The translations under genes and the position numbers were made by a program. DNA of 64,000 nt from BCD1 sp942492125 (lineage in GTDB: Bacteria > Bacteroidota > Bacteroidia > Chitinophagales > Saprospiraceae): NCBI GenBank assembly GCA_942492125.1, contig CALODM010000032.1, positions 62,001-126,000 of the forward strand, read 5' to 3'. The notes under the pieces were generated by a model. It worked only from the letters and a program-made list of their open reading frames with translations, was not told the origin of the DNA and made no database searches. The stretch's first letter is position 1, and every line of letters begins with the position of its first letter. Below are positions 35,547-45,127 of the stretch, piece by piece.

Positions 35547-38500
35547 TTAGAAAGAAGCATTGATTCCAAAAAGGAAAAACCTTGCCTGTGGGTAAATCCC
35601 CCTGTCAACACCGTAACTGCCTCCTCCGATCTCAGGGTCAAAACCGCTATACTGTGTGAAAGTCAACAGGTTATTTCCGGAAACGTAAACGCGAATCTTG
35701 TTGAAACCGATCTTATTGACTGCCAGCCTTGGAATATTGTATCCCAATTGTAAGGTCTTAATTCTGAAGAAAGCACCATTCTCTACATAGAAATCAGAAC
35801 TGCGGCTGAAGTTTTTATTCGGATCATTCATCACCAGTCTGGGGTAGGTGTTCGTAGTACCCTCTCCTGTCCAGCGATCTAATGCATCAGCCGTCATATT
35901 CGCCATCTGGAGGTCAAAACGACGTGTCGCTTTGAAGACCTCATTTCCGGCAACTCCTTGTCCGAAAACAACCAGGTCAAAACCTTTCCATCCCACAGAT
36001 GCATTGATACCATAGGTCCAGTTAGGCGTAGGGTCTCCGATGAAACCTCTATCCTCAGGATCGATCAGCCCATTGTCATTTAAATCTACAAAACGGAAAT
36101 CACCAGGACTTGCTTCCGGTTGGATCAATCCACCGTCAGCGTTGGTATAAGCATCAATTTCAGCCTGATTCTGGAAAATTCCATCTGTCTGGTAACCATA
36201 AAAATATCCAACAGGTAAGCCAACGGCAGTACGGGTAATTTCCAGACCCTGCGGACTAAAGGTTTGTCCAGGCAAAAATTCCTTATCCGCTCCGAGATCG
36301 GTTACTTCATTTTCAATATAGGAAATATTTCCGGAGATGTCAAAATCAACGCTTCCAAATGTAGTTCCGTATCCTACTTCAAGTTCTACCCCTCGATTGG
36401 ACATTGTTGCAATATTGCCGATAGGGCCGCCATTACCGACATACCCCGGAACCGCAATACCGAGCAACATATCTGAGGTTTTCTTTTCGAAGATATCAAA
36501 GGCCACACTGACTTTTTTGAAGATCTTGGCATCAAATCCGATATTCGTCTGGGTAGTTTCCTCCCAACGCAAATCGGGATTGGCAATAGCATTCGGGCTC
36601 ACACCATTGGTCAGAACGTCGTCGATACCAAAAGTGTAGTTTCTTCCGCCACCAACTGTTGAAGCATACCGGAAGTCACCGATCTGATCATTACCATTGA
36701 CACCCCAGGAACCACGAATCTTGAGGAAGTTGATTGCCGGGTTGTTGAGGAGAAAATCTTCTTCGGTAAGTACCCATCCCAAAGAGAACGATGGGAAATA
36801 TCCGAATTTATAGTTGGATCCGAATTTGGAAGAACCGTCTACACGCATGGTTGCTGAGAAGATGTATTTACTCTTGTAGTTGTAGTTAACCCTTCCGAGA
36901 TAAGAGGCCAGTGTACCGAGGTATTCATAGCCGTAAAATGTCTGAGTTTCCGCAGGAGTAGCATAGCCAAGCGAAGCATCGTCAATATTATCCACTGGAA
37001 TATCGCGAACGTTACCACCAATTCCTTGTCCTCTGTTGCGTTCCGCAACTGTACCGGCCAACACACTGAAATAGTGGTCCCCTAATTGTTTGGTATAGGA
37101 CAATGTATTTTCCCAAATCCAGTACAATCCTCTGTTTTGGTCGCGACTGTAACTGGTGATATCTGCTCTGTTGGTGGAATTCAGGTAGTGAATCGGTGTA
37201 AATCCTTCTCCATACCAGAATGCCATATCCGTACCAATACTGGAACGGAATTTTAAACCATCAATAAAAGTTATTTCGGTAAATACATTACCTACGATCT
37301 TATCACTACCTCCATACCCCTGCTGGATAGACAATGCAGCAACGGGATTTAAAACCTCGGATGTTACCAAATTAGAAATACCGTATGGAATGCCGTCCTC
37401 ATTGGTTACCACATCAAAGTTGGAGAATATGTCATTACTCAAAACGTCAGGATCGGTTTCCAACAAAGGAGTTATCGGATCAAGGTTAATAGCACGACCC
37501 AGTGGAGAACCAAATTCAGAGTTTGTTGAAACCCCGGTAGATTTGGTCCTGGAATAAGCCAGGGTATTCCCAAATTTGATATGCTTATTTATATTGTGCG
37601 TAGAATTGAGTCTGACCGTGAATCTTTGGTAATTGGACTGACCGTCAGAAACGATACCCTGCTGGTCAAAATAACCAAAAGAAACAAAATACTGGGATTT
37701 GTCGCTACCTGCAGAAATGCTTAGCTCATGGTTCTGCATGGGTGCATTTTGATTAAAAACGGCATCCTGCCAGTCTGTACCTTCTCCAAATTCCTGAGGA
37801 TTTTCAAACAAAATATTTCCTCCGGAAGCTACAGAAGATTCGTTCATCAAAGTAGCGTATTCAGTAGCATCCAACAAACTAAGCTTCTTCCAGGGAGACT
37901 GGGTGCCATAATAAGCACTGTAGTTAACTTCGAGTTTGTCCTTAGCGCCTTTTTTGGTAGTAACCAAAATTACCCCGCCCGCAGAACGGGCTCCATAGAT
38001 AGAAGCCGAGGCAGCATCCTTCAATACTTCTATAGATTCAATATCGCCCTGGTTGAGGAAGTCTATTCCTCCACCTACGGGAACTCCATCGATAACATAA
38101 AGTGGTTCGCTGTTATTGATGGAACTTGTACCGCGAATCCGTACGGTTGACCCTTCTCCCGGTTGCCCGGAATTGGAAACTACCCGCACACCCGAGGTAC
38201 GTCCTTTAAGGGCGTCTTCTATTCTGGGATTAGGCATATCTTTTAGATCATCAGCTTTAACTTTGGTAATGGCCCCGGTCACCACAGCTTTTTTCTGTGT
38301 TCCGTAACCTACTACTACAATTTCATCCAAATTGGCAATATCACTTTCCATTACCATATCAATAATGGTCTGGTTGCCTACGGTAACCTCCTGAGAAGAA
38401 AATCCGGTATAGGAAAAAACCAAAACGGCTTCTTTACTGGAGACGTCCAATTCGAATTTGCCATCAAAATCGGTTACTGTACCGTTAGTTGTACCTTTTT

Positions 38501-38630
38501 CTAAAATCGTTGCCCCGAACAAGGGCTCGTTGGTATTCGCTTCTGTTATGGTTCCAGTGACTTTTATTTGTGCCCCAAGCGATAAGGTGCTGAACAATAA
38601 TAATAAAAGTAATAGATATTTTTGTCTCAT
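35547..38630 (-). CDS. SusC/RagA-family TonB-linked outer-membrane protein
   Basis: 1027 residues from the ATG at 38630 (MRQKYLLLLLLLFSTLSLGAQ signal). A carboxypeptidase-regulatory-like domain (TGTITEANTNEPLFGATI, and DGKFELDVSSKEAVLVFSYTG) precedes the TonB box region and plug (VVVGYGTQKKAVVTGAITKV, then RIEDALKGRTSGVRVVS and YGARSAGGVILVTTKKG). The 22-strand barrel ends in ...RFFLFGINASF with terminal Phe. It imports beta-glucan oligosaccharides with TonB energy, paired with the following SusD. Upstream, a strong hairpin separates it from the T9SS binding protein, which could lower or adjust read-through. Intact. Confidence 0.96.
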   Translation of the reverse strand: MRQKYLLLLLLLFSTLSLGAQIKVTGTITEANTNEPLFGATILEKGTTNGTVTDFDGKFELDVSSKEAVLVFSYTGFSSQEVTVGNQTIIDMVMESDIANLDEIVVVGYGTQKKAVVTGAITKVKADDLKDMPNPRIEDALKGRTSGVRVVSNSGQPGEGSTVRIRGTSSINNSEPLYVIDGVPVGGGIDFLNQGDIESIEVLKDAASASIYGARSAGGVILVTTKKGAKDKLEVNYSAYYGTQSPWKKLSLLDATEYATLMNESSVASGGNILFENPQEFGEGTDWQDAVFNQNAPMQNHELSISAGSDKSQYFVSFGYFDQQGIVSDGQSNYQRFTVRLNSTHNINKHIKFGNTLAYSRTKSTGVSTNSEFGSPLGRAINLDPITPLLETDPDVLSNDIFSNFDVVTNEDGIPYGISNLVTSEVLNPVAALSIQQGYGGSDKIVGNVFTEITFIDGLKFRSSIGTDMAFWYGEGFTPIHYLNSTNRADITSYSRDQNRGLYWIWENTLSYTKQLGDHYFSVLAGTVAERNRGQGIGGNVRDIPVDNIDDASLGYATPAETQTFYGYEYLGTLASYLGRVNYNYKSKYIFSATMRVDGSSKFGSNYKFGYFPSFSLGWVLTEEDFLLNNPAINFLKIRGSWGVNGNDQIGDFRYASTVGGGRNYTFGIDDVLTNGVSPNAIANPDLRWEETTQTNIGFDAKIFKKVSVAFDIFEKKTSDMLLGIAVPGYVGNGGPIGNIATMSNRGVELEVGYGTTFGSVDFDISGNISYIENEVTDLGADKEFLPGQTFSPQGLEITRTAVGLPVGYFYGYQTDGIFQNQAEIDAYTNADGGLIQPEASPGDFRFVDLNDNGLIDPEDRGFIGDPTPNWTYGINASVGWKGFDLVVFGQGVAGNEVFKATRRFDLQMANMTADALDRWTGEGTTNTYPRLVMNDPNKNFSRSSDFYVENGAFFRIKTLQLGYNIPRLAVNKIGFNKIRVYVSGNNLLTFTQYSGFDPEIGGGSYGVDRGIYPQARFFLFGINASF

Positions 38631-38674
38631 AAAATTAGGTTTAGACAGGTATGAAGAGTACAAAACAGAAGGAA

Positions 38675-38698
38675 AAGGACCGGCCCAAGCCGATCCTT
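38675..38698 (-). terminator. Hairpin between T9SS binding protein and susC
   Basis: On the minus strand AAGGATCGGC and GCCGGTCCTT form a 10-bp stem (one G-U pair) with a 4-nt loop, followed by a pyrimidine-rich TTCCTTCTGTTTTG. It starts 12 bp after the stop at 38711 and ends 45 bp before susC, so it could act as a terminator or attenuator inside the locus. Confidence 0.65.
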
Positions 38699-38710
38699 CC
38701 TCCTAAGGAA

Positions 38711-40573
38711 TTATTTACGATTAACTATTATCCTTTGTGTTTGTTGTTTGCCGTCAGTTTCTACATTGATGAAGTACAATCCATCTTCCAGTGCAGTAAC
38801 ATCTAACGTATGGTTAACTGTTCCAGCCGGAATTTCGATTGCCTCAACCAACTGGCCAATGGCGTTAAACATGTGAATGGTTTTCATACCATTAAACTTG
38901 TTTCCGAAAAGGATCTGCGTTTCGTTCTGTACCAAAGTAGGTCTTACCTCGAAAAGGTTACCCGCATAATCCAGGTCATTCACACCTACAGTACATCCTG
39001 TACAAGTACCCCATACAAAACAAGCAGAAGCATCTCCCATAACTTCCAATTGACGATTGACGAAATCACCATCCTGGAACAAACAATCACCTTCTACCGT
39101 ATCCCAAAACTCCTGGCCAGTCCAGTTGTCATGCGTAAACTTATAGGCGTAAGATCCGCCATTGAGTGGTAGAGTGATTGACCAGATACCATCACCATCA
39201 TCGTCGTTCATTGGATTGGCATCCCCGCTCCATGCGTTGAAAGAACCTGACAAATATACCTGGGTAAATGATTCAGCATAACCATTCATATCCACTTCCA
39301 AAGTGATATCTCCTGCATTTGGATCAGCACAGTCAGCATTTGGTGTACAAAGGCCAAAACAAGTAGCTATAATGGTATCCTGCATGATAGGTCCCATCAT
39401 ACGGTCGTTGAAGTTGTCCGGGTTGGCACAATCCTGACCTGCAATATTTTCTTTACAGCTATAATCAGGACATGCACCATTGGTGAATGTATAGAAAGAG
39501 GAGAATCCTACCGGACGTTCAATAGTCAATGAGTGTGTACCATCACCGTTAGATGTCAACGGGTAGTCACCAGGACCTCCAAAATTGTTACCACCGGCAA
39601 TAAAGAATCCATCTTCTGCAGGTACCACAGCACCCTGGCCAAGCGTAATGGTAATCATAACCCCTTCGCCGCAGGCGTAACAGCTGTTCCAGCAAACAGT
39701 AGGTAAAGTTTCTTCTACAGCTACTACTACAACCCTGTTATGAAATTCGCCACTTGGGTCCGTAATGGTACAGGTTTCGAATCCGTTGAAGCCTTCCTGG
39801 GCAGTCCAGTTGTCCAGAGTAAACTTGTATTCATAAGTGCCAGGTGCCAGGTTCAGAGTCGTTGTCCAGGTACCATCGCCGTTGTCCGTCATGGGGTTGC
39901 CATCTCCTGACCATTCGTTGAATGAACCACTCAGGTAAACTTGAGTAAAAGGATCTGCATAATTGCTCATGTCCACAGAAAATGTCATATCAACAGGATC
40001 AGAACTACCACCCACAACTTCGAGGTTATCGAAGTAATAAGTACCATCTATATGAGCCAATTGGAAGTCGAAGAACAATACTGCTCTGGCAAAAACACCT
40101 CCAAGAGCAGGCGTTTCCGGAGCTTCAATGGAGTTGGCAGAGATATCCCAACAAACTTCTGTCCAGGTCTCTGTCTCTGTAATTTCCTGGGTTGTAACCC
40201 AGTTAGCAATAGACCCCTGTTCCAATTTCAACGCCAAAACAGTTGTTTGAGGGACCCAAACATCCATGCAGATTCCTGTAGCACCAACCAGGTTGATCGG
40301 TGTGGAAGGATTAGGCTCCGAGAAAGCACCCTGCCAGGTCTGTCCGGAAGCAAGTGTGTTAAATTGACCGACCATGGCACTTGTATTGATGCCTGACTGA
40401 TCAGGATTTTCAATGACCAACGTGTGGTTCGGATCTTCAAACTCAAGTTCACTTCCGAAATACTGGAAGAAAGTAGAAGTTCCTGCTTCTTCGAAGTCCA
40501 GAATGACTACCTGAGCCTTAATAAAAGTGAAGCTTAAAAGAAAGCTTAGAGTAAAAAGTAAAAACTTTTTCAT
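38711..40573 (-). CDS. T9SS-secreted multi-module carbohydrate-binding protein
   Basis: 620 residues with no catalytic domain seen. Signal peptide (MKKFLLFTLSFLLSFTFIKAQ). Residues about 22-190 form a jelly-roll binding module (VILDFEEAGTSTFFQYFG ... GTYYFDNLEVV) that shares NPDQSGINTSAMVGQF-like sequence with the module of the GH16 enzyme at 27198. Two related Ig/CBM48-like modules follow (MTFSVDMSNYADPFTQVYLS at about 196 and ITLEVDMNGYAESFTQVYLS at about 425), each with GSFN.WSGD.NPM and YEYKFT/YAYKFT. A Cys-containing region lies between them, and a T9SS sorting domain ends the protein. It is the first structural gene after the regulator. A glucan-capturing role is inferred. Confidence 0.82.
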   Translation of the reverse strand: MKKFLLFTLSFLLSFTFIKAQVVILDFEEAGTSTFFQYFGSELEFEDPNHTLVIENPDQSGINTSAMVGQFNTLASGQTWQGAFSEPNPSTPINLVGATGICMDVWVPQTTVLALKLEQGSIANWVTTQEITETETWTEVCWDISANSIEAPETPALGGVFARAVLFFDFQLAHIDGTYYFDNLEVVGGSSDPVDMTFSVDMSNYADPFTQVYLSGSFNEWSGDGNPMTDNGDGTWTTTLNLAPGTYEYKFTLDNWTAQEGFNGFETCTITDPSGEFHNRVVVVAVEETLPTVCWNSCYACGEGVMITITLGQGAVVPAEDGFFIAGGNNFGGPGDYPLTSNGDGTHSLTIERPVGFSSFYTFTNGACPDYSCKENIAGQDCANPDNFNDRMMGPIMQDTIIATCFGLCTPNADCADPNAGDITLEVDMNGYAESFTQVYLSGSFNAWSGDANPMNDDDGDGIWSITLPLNGGSYAYKFTHDNWTGQEFWDTVEGDCLFQDGDFVNRQLEVMGDASACFVWGTCTGCTVGVNDLDYAGNLFEVRPTLVQNETQILFGNKFNGMKTIHMFNAIGQLVEAIEIPAGTVNHTLDVTALEDGLYFINVETDGKQQTQRIIVNRK

Positions 40574-40624
40574 AACGATACGATACTTTAGAGATTAAAA
40601 AAAATTGAATTGATTGTATTCAGC

Positions 40625-40656
40625 CAAATATAGTTTTCGAGATTCTATCAAAGGTA
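40625..40656 (-). promoter_or_regulatory. Promoter region of the beta-glucan locus
   Basis: Two minus-strand matches to TAnnTTTG are present: TATATTTG (40632-40625) and TACCTTTG (40656-40649). The TTTG of the second lies 16 bp upstream of the first and could serve as its -33 element. The first would give a start near 40618 and a leader of about 45 nt before 40573. Confidence 0.5.
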
Positions 40657-40749
40657 ATAATCGGGTACGACAATTATACTACAGCCGCTAACTCTTTGTA
40701 ATACAATGGTCTTTGAAAGGAGGAAACTGTAGAAAAACGGGTAAAACGC

Positions 40750-43671
40750 TTATTGCTCTCCTTTAAAACCTGAAATATATTTGAGTAGATCCTCCTCATT
40801 TCCCAGGTCGAGTCGTTTCTTCAACCGGTATCGGCTTTGTTCGACGGCACGGGTGGAGACATTGAGCAGGGAAGCAATTTCCTTGGTGCTGAGGTTTATG
40901 CGCATAAGGGTACACAAACGGATATCGTTTTGGGTAAGGTTAGGGTGGTGACTGAGCAAATCCTTGACAAAACTACGATCCACCTGGTTGAAGTAAACAT
41001 TAAACTCTTCCCAGTAATCTTCACTTTCCAACTCGCGATCCAACATACGAACAAGTTGTGGAATCTTTGAAATATTTTCATTTTCAGAAGCCTTTAATGC
41101 TTCCTTAATATTATTGAGCAATTCATTCTTGTGGGCCATTTGGGCGGCCGAGGACATCAGTTTGGCGTTTTTGGCATTCAATTCGGCGGCCAGTTTTTCA
41201 TTGCGCAATTGTAAGATTTCACTTTCGGCCTGAAGCATTTGTTGCTTGTGTGCTTCTTCCCTTCTTTTTATGATGAAAAACCCGGCCAAAAAAATAATTC
41301 CAAAAAGAAGAACGAATACCAGGATTTTAAACCACAAGGTTTTCCAGAAAGGGGGGTGGATGATAATACGAATACTGGCCTCTGAATCTTTAATGCGCAC
41401 CCTGAAAATAAATTCTCCCGGATCAAGGTTGGTATAGGTAACACTGTTTTGTCCGGGGTTGGTTTCCTGCCATTCGTCATTAAATCCTTCCAGTTTGTAG
41501 GAATAGATGTAATTAAAAGGGTCTATAAAATCAATGGCAGAAAAATCAATAGAAAAGGATTTGTCCAGGTAATTGAGATTGATCACACTGGCTTCTTCAA
41601 TAGGTTCTGTCAAGATGACCCTGCCATCTGCCAGTTCACCAATAGAAACCCTGTCATTTAAAACCTTAAGGCTGGTGAAAATAATGACGGGTGCATCCAG
41701 CTCTTCTTTGACCTGCTCCGGTCGAATGGTATTGAGTCCGTTTATTCCGCCAAAAAATAATTGTCCATCTTTGGCGGTCAAAATGGCCATTTGATTAAAC
41801 TGATTATTGTTCGGTCCGGACGGAAAATAAAAATTCCGGATAGCGCCTGTCTGCGGATCAAAGCGGGTGATGCCTTTAAAAGAGGTGATCCACAACTTGC
41901 CGTCGTGGTCTTCCGTGATTCCCATAACACTATTGGCCAAAAGTCCTTCTTCCGTCGTTATTCGCTCAAACTTACCGGACCCCAGCCATTTATTGAGGCC
42001 ACCACCCTCGGTACCTATCCAGATATTACCCTGACTGTCCTCGAAAATGGCCCTGACTTCATCATTACTTATAGAATGGACATCCGTGCTGTCGTATCTG
42101 AAATGTTTGAAACTTCCGGAGACTTCATCATATAGATCCAGGCCGCTATCCACTGTGCCTGCCCATACCTGATCATCACTACTGATAAAAATAGTCATGA
42201 CATTTGCTTCAGCAATACTCCTGGTGTTTTCCGGATCGTGATTAAACGTTTGTAACTCCCCGGTAGTGGGATCCAAAACAGAAATACCTCCTCCCAGGGT
42301 TCCGATCCACAATTTCCCATCCCTCCGCTCCTTGATCGTCCATACGTTATTGCCACTGATGGCATAAGGAAAATCATTTTCCCGCTGATAATTAACAAAC
42401 GAATCATCAGTAGGATCATACCTGTCCATCCCTCCGTTAAAAGTACCAATCCATAAAATTCCTTTACTATCCTCATAGATGGTCTTGATGATATTACTGC
42501 CAAGGCTATTGGAGGTAAGCGGATCATTCTTCAGGGAAGAAAAGCTGAAACTGTTTTGGTTTTTATCAAACCAACTCATGCCTCCGCCATCGGTCCCTAT
42601 CCAGATTTTACCCGCTTCGGTCTGTAATAAGGAGAGAACAGACCTGTGCTCCAGTTCATTCCCCGTTCCTGACCTGGGGGTAAATAATTGAAATCGGGTT
42701 TTATTATCTTTGTAAACATTCACTCCGCCGTTGTAGGTTCCCATCCATAGGTTGCCAATGCGATCTTCCAAAAAACAGAAAAGCGCATTACTGTTCAAAG
42801 CGCCCGATTCGCCGATCTGGTAATTGTATTTTTGGATTTCGCCCGTATCATCGTCATAGATATTGAGTCCTCCGCCGTCTGTTGCAATAAAGAGCCGGCC
42901 ATCCCTGACCCGTATAATATCTCTGACCAGAATAGAGCTGATCTGGTCCGGTCCGGTCCCTACGGGGAAATGGGTATAATGCCGGGTCCTGATATCCATT
43001 CGATATAATCCCGCACCTTCTATTCCTATCCAGAGCCGATCGGATTCCATATGAAATACTTTGCGATAACCATCCATATTGGAATCGCCAGGAATATCGA
43101 CATTACTCAACAAAAAGCGATCACTCCCGCGAGGCATATAATTAAGGCCCTGACCACTGGTGCCAACCCATAGGTTGCCAGATGCATCTTCTGCCACATC
43201 AAAGGCAATATTATTGGCTAGACCAGCATTCTCATAAGTGAATTGCCGGGAAGCCTTTGTTTTGGGATTATATTTCAGAATACCCCCACCGATAGAAGTT
43301 ATCCAGATGTTTCCGGCCTTATCCTCAAAAAAAGAAGATATCTCCATGCCCGATAAAACCTTAAACTCCTCGCGTGAAGACAAATTGACAAAACGGTCAT
43401 TCAAATTGGCCTTAAAATTGATCCCGTTTTTTCGGGTGCCCACCCAAAGGTTGCCGCTACTGTCTTCAAACAAAGCGGTAATGATCTTTCCTTTAAACCC
43501 TTCATTGAAAGGCTGGCTGTTGTCCGAGTGGTAAACCTTGAAATGGTAACCATCATATTGATTTAAGCCATTCTGAGTCCCCATCCAGATATACCCGTAT
43601 TGGTCCTGTAGCAGACAAAAAACCGTATTATGAGAAAGTCCGTCATTGATCGTAAGCTGATCAAAGTGCAT
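40750..43671 (-). CDS. Propeller/Y_Y_Y sensor with LuxR-type HTH, membrane-spanning regulator
   Basis: At least 973 residues. The periplasmic part is a 14-bladed double propeller of two-component-regulator repeats (GYIWMGTQNGLNQYD, GNLWVGTRKNGINF and many like them), then a triple-tyrosine (Y_Y_Y) domain (YIYSYKLEGFNDEWQETNPGQ). One membrane helix (ILVFVLLFGIIFLAGFFII), a coiled coil of about 70 residues, and a LuxR-like HTH (LSTKEIASLLNVSTRAVEQSRYRLKKRL) follow. No kinase or receiver is present, so sensing and DNA binding are in one chain. Upstream of the ATG at 43671 the same frame still encodes a good signal peptide (NFLLVGVVLLAGNVVGQG) but no ATG, GTG or TTG start before a stop near 43785, so the true N-terminus is unclear. 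It probably controls the downstream beta-glucan genes. Confidence 0.88.
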   Translation of the reverse strand: MHFDQLTINDGLSHNTVFCLLQDQYGYIWMGTQNGLNQYDGYHFKVYHSDNSQPFNEGFKGKIITALFEDSSGNLWVGTRKNGINFKANLNDRFVNLSSREEFKVLSGMEISSFFEDKAGNIWITSIGGGILKYNPKTKASRQFTYENAGLANNIAFDVAEDASGNLWVGTSGQGLNYMPRGSDRFLLSNVDIPGDSNMDGYRKVFHMESDRLWIGIEGAGLYRMDIRTRHYTHFPVGTGPDQISSILVRDIIRVRDGRLFIATDGGGLNIYDDDTGEIQKYNYQIGESGALNSNALFCFLEDRIGNLWMGTYNGGVNVYKDNKTRFQLFTPRSGTGNELEHRSVLSLLQTEAGKIWIGTDGGGMSWFDKNQNSFSFSSLKNDPLTSNSLGSNIIKTIYEDSKGILWIGTFNGGMDRYDPTDDSFVNYQRENDFPYAISGNNVWTIKERRDGKLWIGTLGGGISVLDPTTGELQTFNHDPENTRSIAEANVMTIFISSDDQVWAGTVDSGLDLYDEVSGSFKHFRYDSTDVHSISNDEVRAIFEDSQGNIWIGTEGGGLNKWLGSGKFERITTEEGLLANSVMGITEDHDGKLWITSFKGITRFDPQTGAIRNFYFPSGPNNNQFNQMAILTAKDGQLFFGGINGLNTIRPEQVKEELDAPVIIFTSLKVLNDRVSIGELADGRVILTEPIEEASVINLNYLDKSFSIDFSAIDFIDPFNYIYSYKLEGFNDEWQETNPGQNSVTYTNLDPGEFIFRVRIKDSEASIRIIIHPPFWKTLWFKILVFVLLFGIIFLAGFFIIKRREEAHKQQMLQAESEILQLRNEKLAAELNAKNAKLMSSAAQMAHKNELLNNIKEALKASENENISKIPQLVRMLDRELESEDYWEEFNVYFNQVDRSFVKDLLSHHPNLTQNDIRLCTLMRINLSTKEIASLLNVSTRAVEQSRYRLKKRLDLGNEEDLLKYISGFKGEQ

Positions 43672-43818
43672 GAGAGGAGTTCTTCCCTGCCCAACGACAT
43701 TACCAGCCAGCAGGACTACCCCGACCAGCAGGAAGTTTATAATTGATGACCTGAATTGAATGATAATAGTAATCGTTATAATTTCAATTCAGAAAGATAC
43801 ATAAAATTTTCGGACAAT

Positions 43819-45123
43819 TTATGATTTTACGAATCTGGAAAATTTCAAGATATTCCCGAATTTTAGTCGTAAAAAATAAACTCCGGCCGGTAAAGAATTG
43901 ATATCCATGGCATAATGTCCGGATGAAATATTGGTAATGGCCCGGAGTTTATTTCCATTCACATCCAGCAACCATAAAACATCTATTTTTTCATGGGAAA
44001 TATTGATGTTGATGGATTCACCAGCCGGATTTGGGTATAGCCGGACACTGGGATCGGCTTCAAGTTGTCCAACGGCAACGGATTGACAGTCAATCGCCGT
44101 ACCTGCCGTTTCTGTTAAAATGCCGTCACTGACAAACCAATGTTCCCATTCGCCCCCGTTTCCGGCAGCCCAGTTATTCAAATCAAAAGTTTTATCCCCG
44201 ACAAGTGTTCCTTTTACTTTATAGACCTTCAGAGCCAGTCCGTTCCGGTCCCAGTTGAGGCTCTGTCCGTCCATACAGGTTTCAGGTGAAAAGTCTTCCA
44301 ATTCACAATTAGGCTGGATGAAATAGATATTATCATCGTATTGGGGATATTCACCGAAAATGCGGGCCATGCCATTGGTATCAACACAAACCGCCGTGTA
44401 TTCATCACAGGCAATGCCTTTGCCCGTAACTCCGAAATCTGTGATGATTCGAGCCAAAAAGGCCAAATGCCGGCCCTTGCGGTCAGGATCGTCATAGTGG
44501 GTGTCGGTAATCACATCCCACAAATATTGATTCGTCAAAAAACCGGCAGAGTCAACGGTAACTTTTGGATGGTAAGGGTTGCTCAGGGCCGTTTCAGAAG
44601 TAACCGTTCCGTTTTCGGCGGAAAAAATGTAACCGCCCATAATAGCCATTCCCGCACTGGTACCGCCAACCGTAATATTCCTTTGGTTGATGCCAAGGTT
44701 TATCAGGCTGTCTATTGGCGTATCGCGCCAGTAGCTCAGGTAATCCCACTGATCCCCGCCAGCAAACCATATGGCTTCCGCCTGGCTTATGCTTTCATGT
44801 ACATAGGGATCAAATGCCGCCTCCGGGCTGTCAAAAACTATCGTTTCAACCGAATTGACAACGATCCCCAAGTCACTGTACAAATAATCATTATAACCAT
44901 TGGACCCGCTGGTTCTCAACACTAGGATATCTCCGCCGTTGGCTCTTTCCAGGAACCATTTCATGGCTTCGTCGTTCTCAGAGGCGCCACCCATCATACA
45001 TACTCCTCCATCCGCTGAGGTAACCATATCAGTTTCATTACCGGTGAAATAGGAGGTATAGGTTTGGCCAAAGATGATTTGGCAGCATAAAAGCAAAATC
45101 ACGGTGAAATTTAATCGCTTCAT
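43819..45123 (-). CDS. T9SS-exported S51-family peptidase (cyanophycinase-like)
   Basis: 434 residues. Signal peptide MKRLNFTVILLLCCQIIFGQ. The S51 fold shows VCMMGGASENDEAM, WFAGGDQWDY and the nucleophile elbow GGTSAGMAIMGG with Ser156. The final 80 residues are a T9SS sorting domain (LYPNPAGESINI ... GVYFLRLKFGNILKFSRFVKS). S51 includes PepE (Asp-X dipeptides) and cyanophycinase (beta-Asp-Arg from cyanophycin); an exported version suggests action outside the cell. It directly follows a second S51 lipoprotein gene with a 4-bp gap. Intact. The exact substrate is inferred. Confidence 0.85.
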   Translation of the reverse strand: MKRLNFTVILLLCCQIIFGQTYTSYFTGNETDMVTSADGGVCMMGGASENDEAMKWFLERANGGDILVLRTSGSNGYNDYLYSDLGIVVNSVETIVFDSPEAAFDPYVHESISQAEAIWFAGGDQWDYLSYWRDTPIDSLINLGINQRNITVGGTSAGMAIMGGYIFSAENGTVTSETALSNPYHPKVTVDSAGFLTNQYLWDVITDTHYDDPDRKGRHLAFLARIITDFGVTGKGIACDEYTAVCVDTNGMARIFGEYPQYDDNIYFIQPNCELEDFSPETCMDGQSLNWDRNGLALKVYKVKGTLVGDKTFDLNNWAAGNGGEWEHWFVSDGILTETAGTAIDCQSVAVGQLEADPSVRLYPNPAGESININISHEKIDVLWLLDVNGNKLRAITNISSGHYAMDINSLPAGVYFLRLKFGNILKFSRFVKS

Positions 45124-45127
45124 TTTG

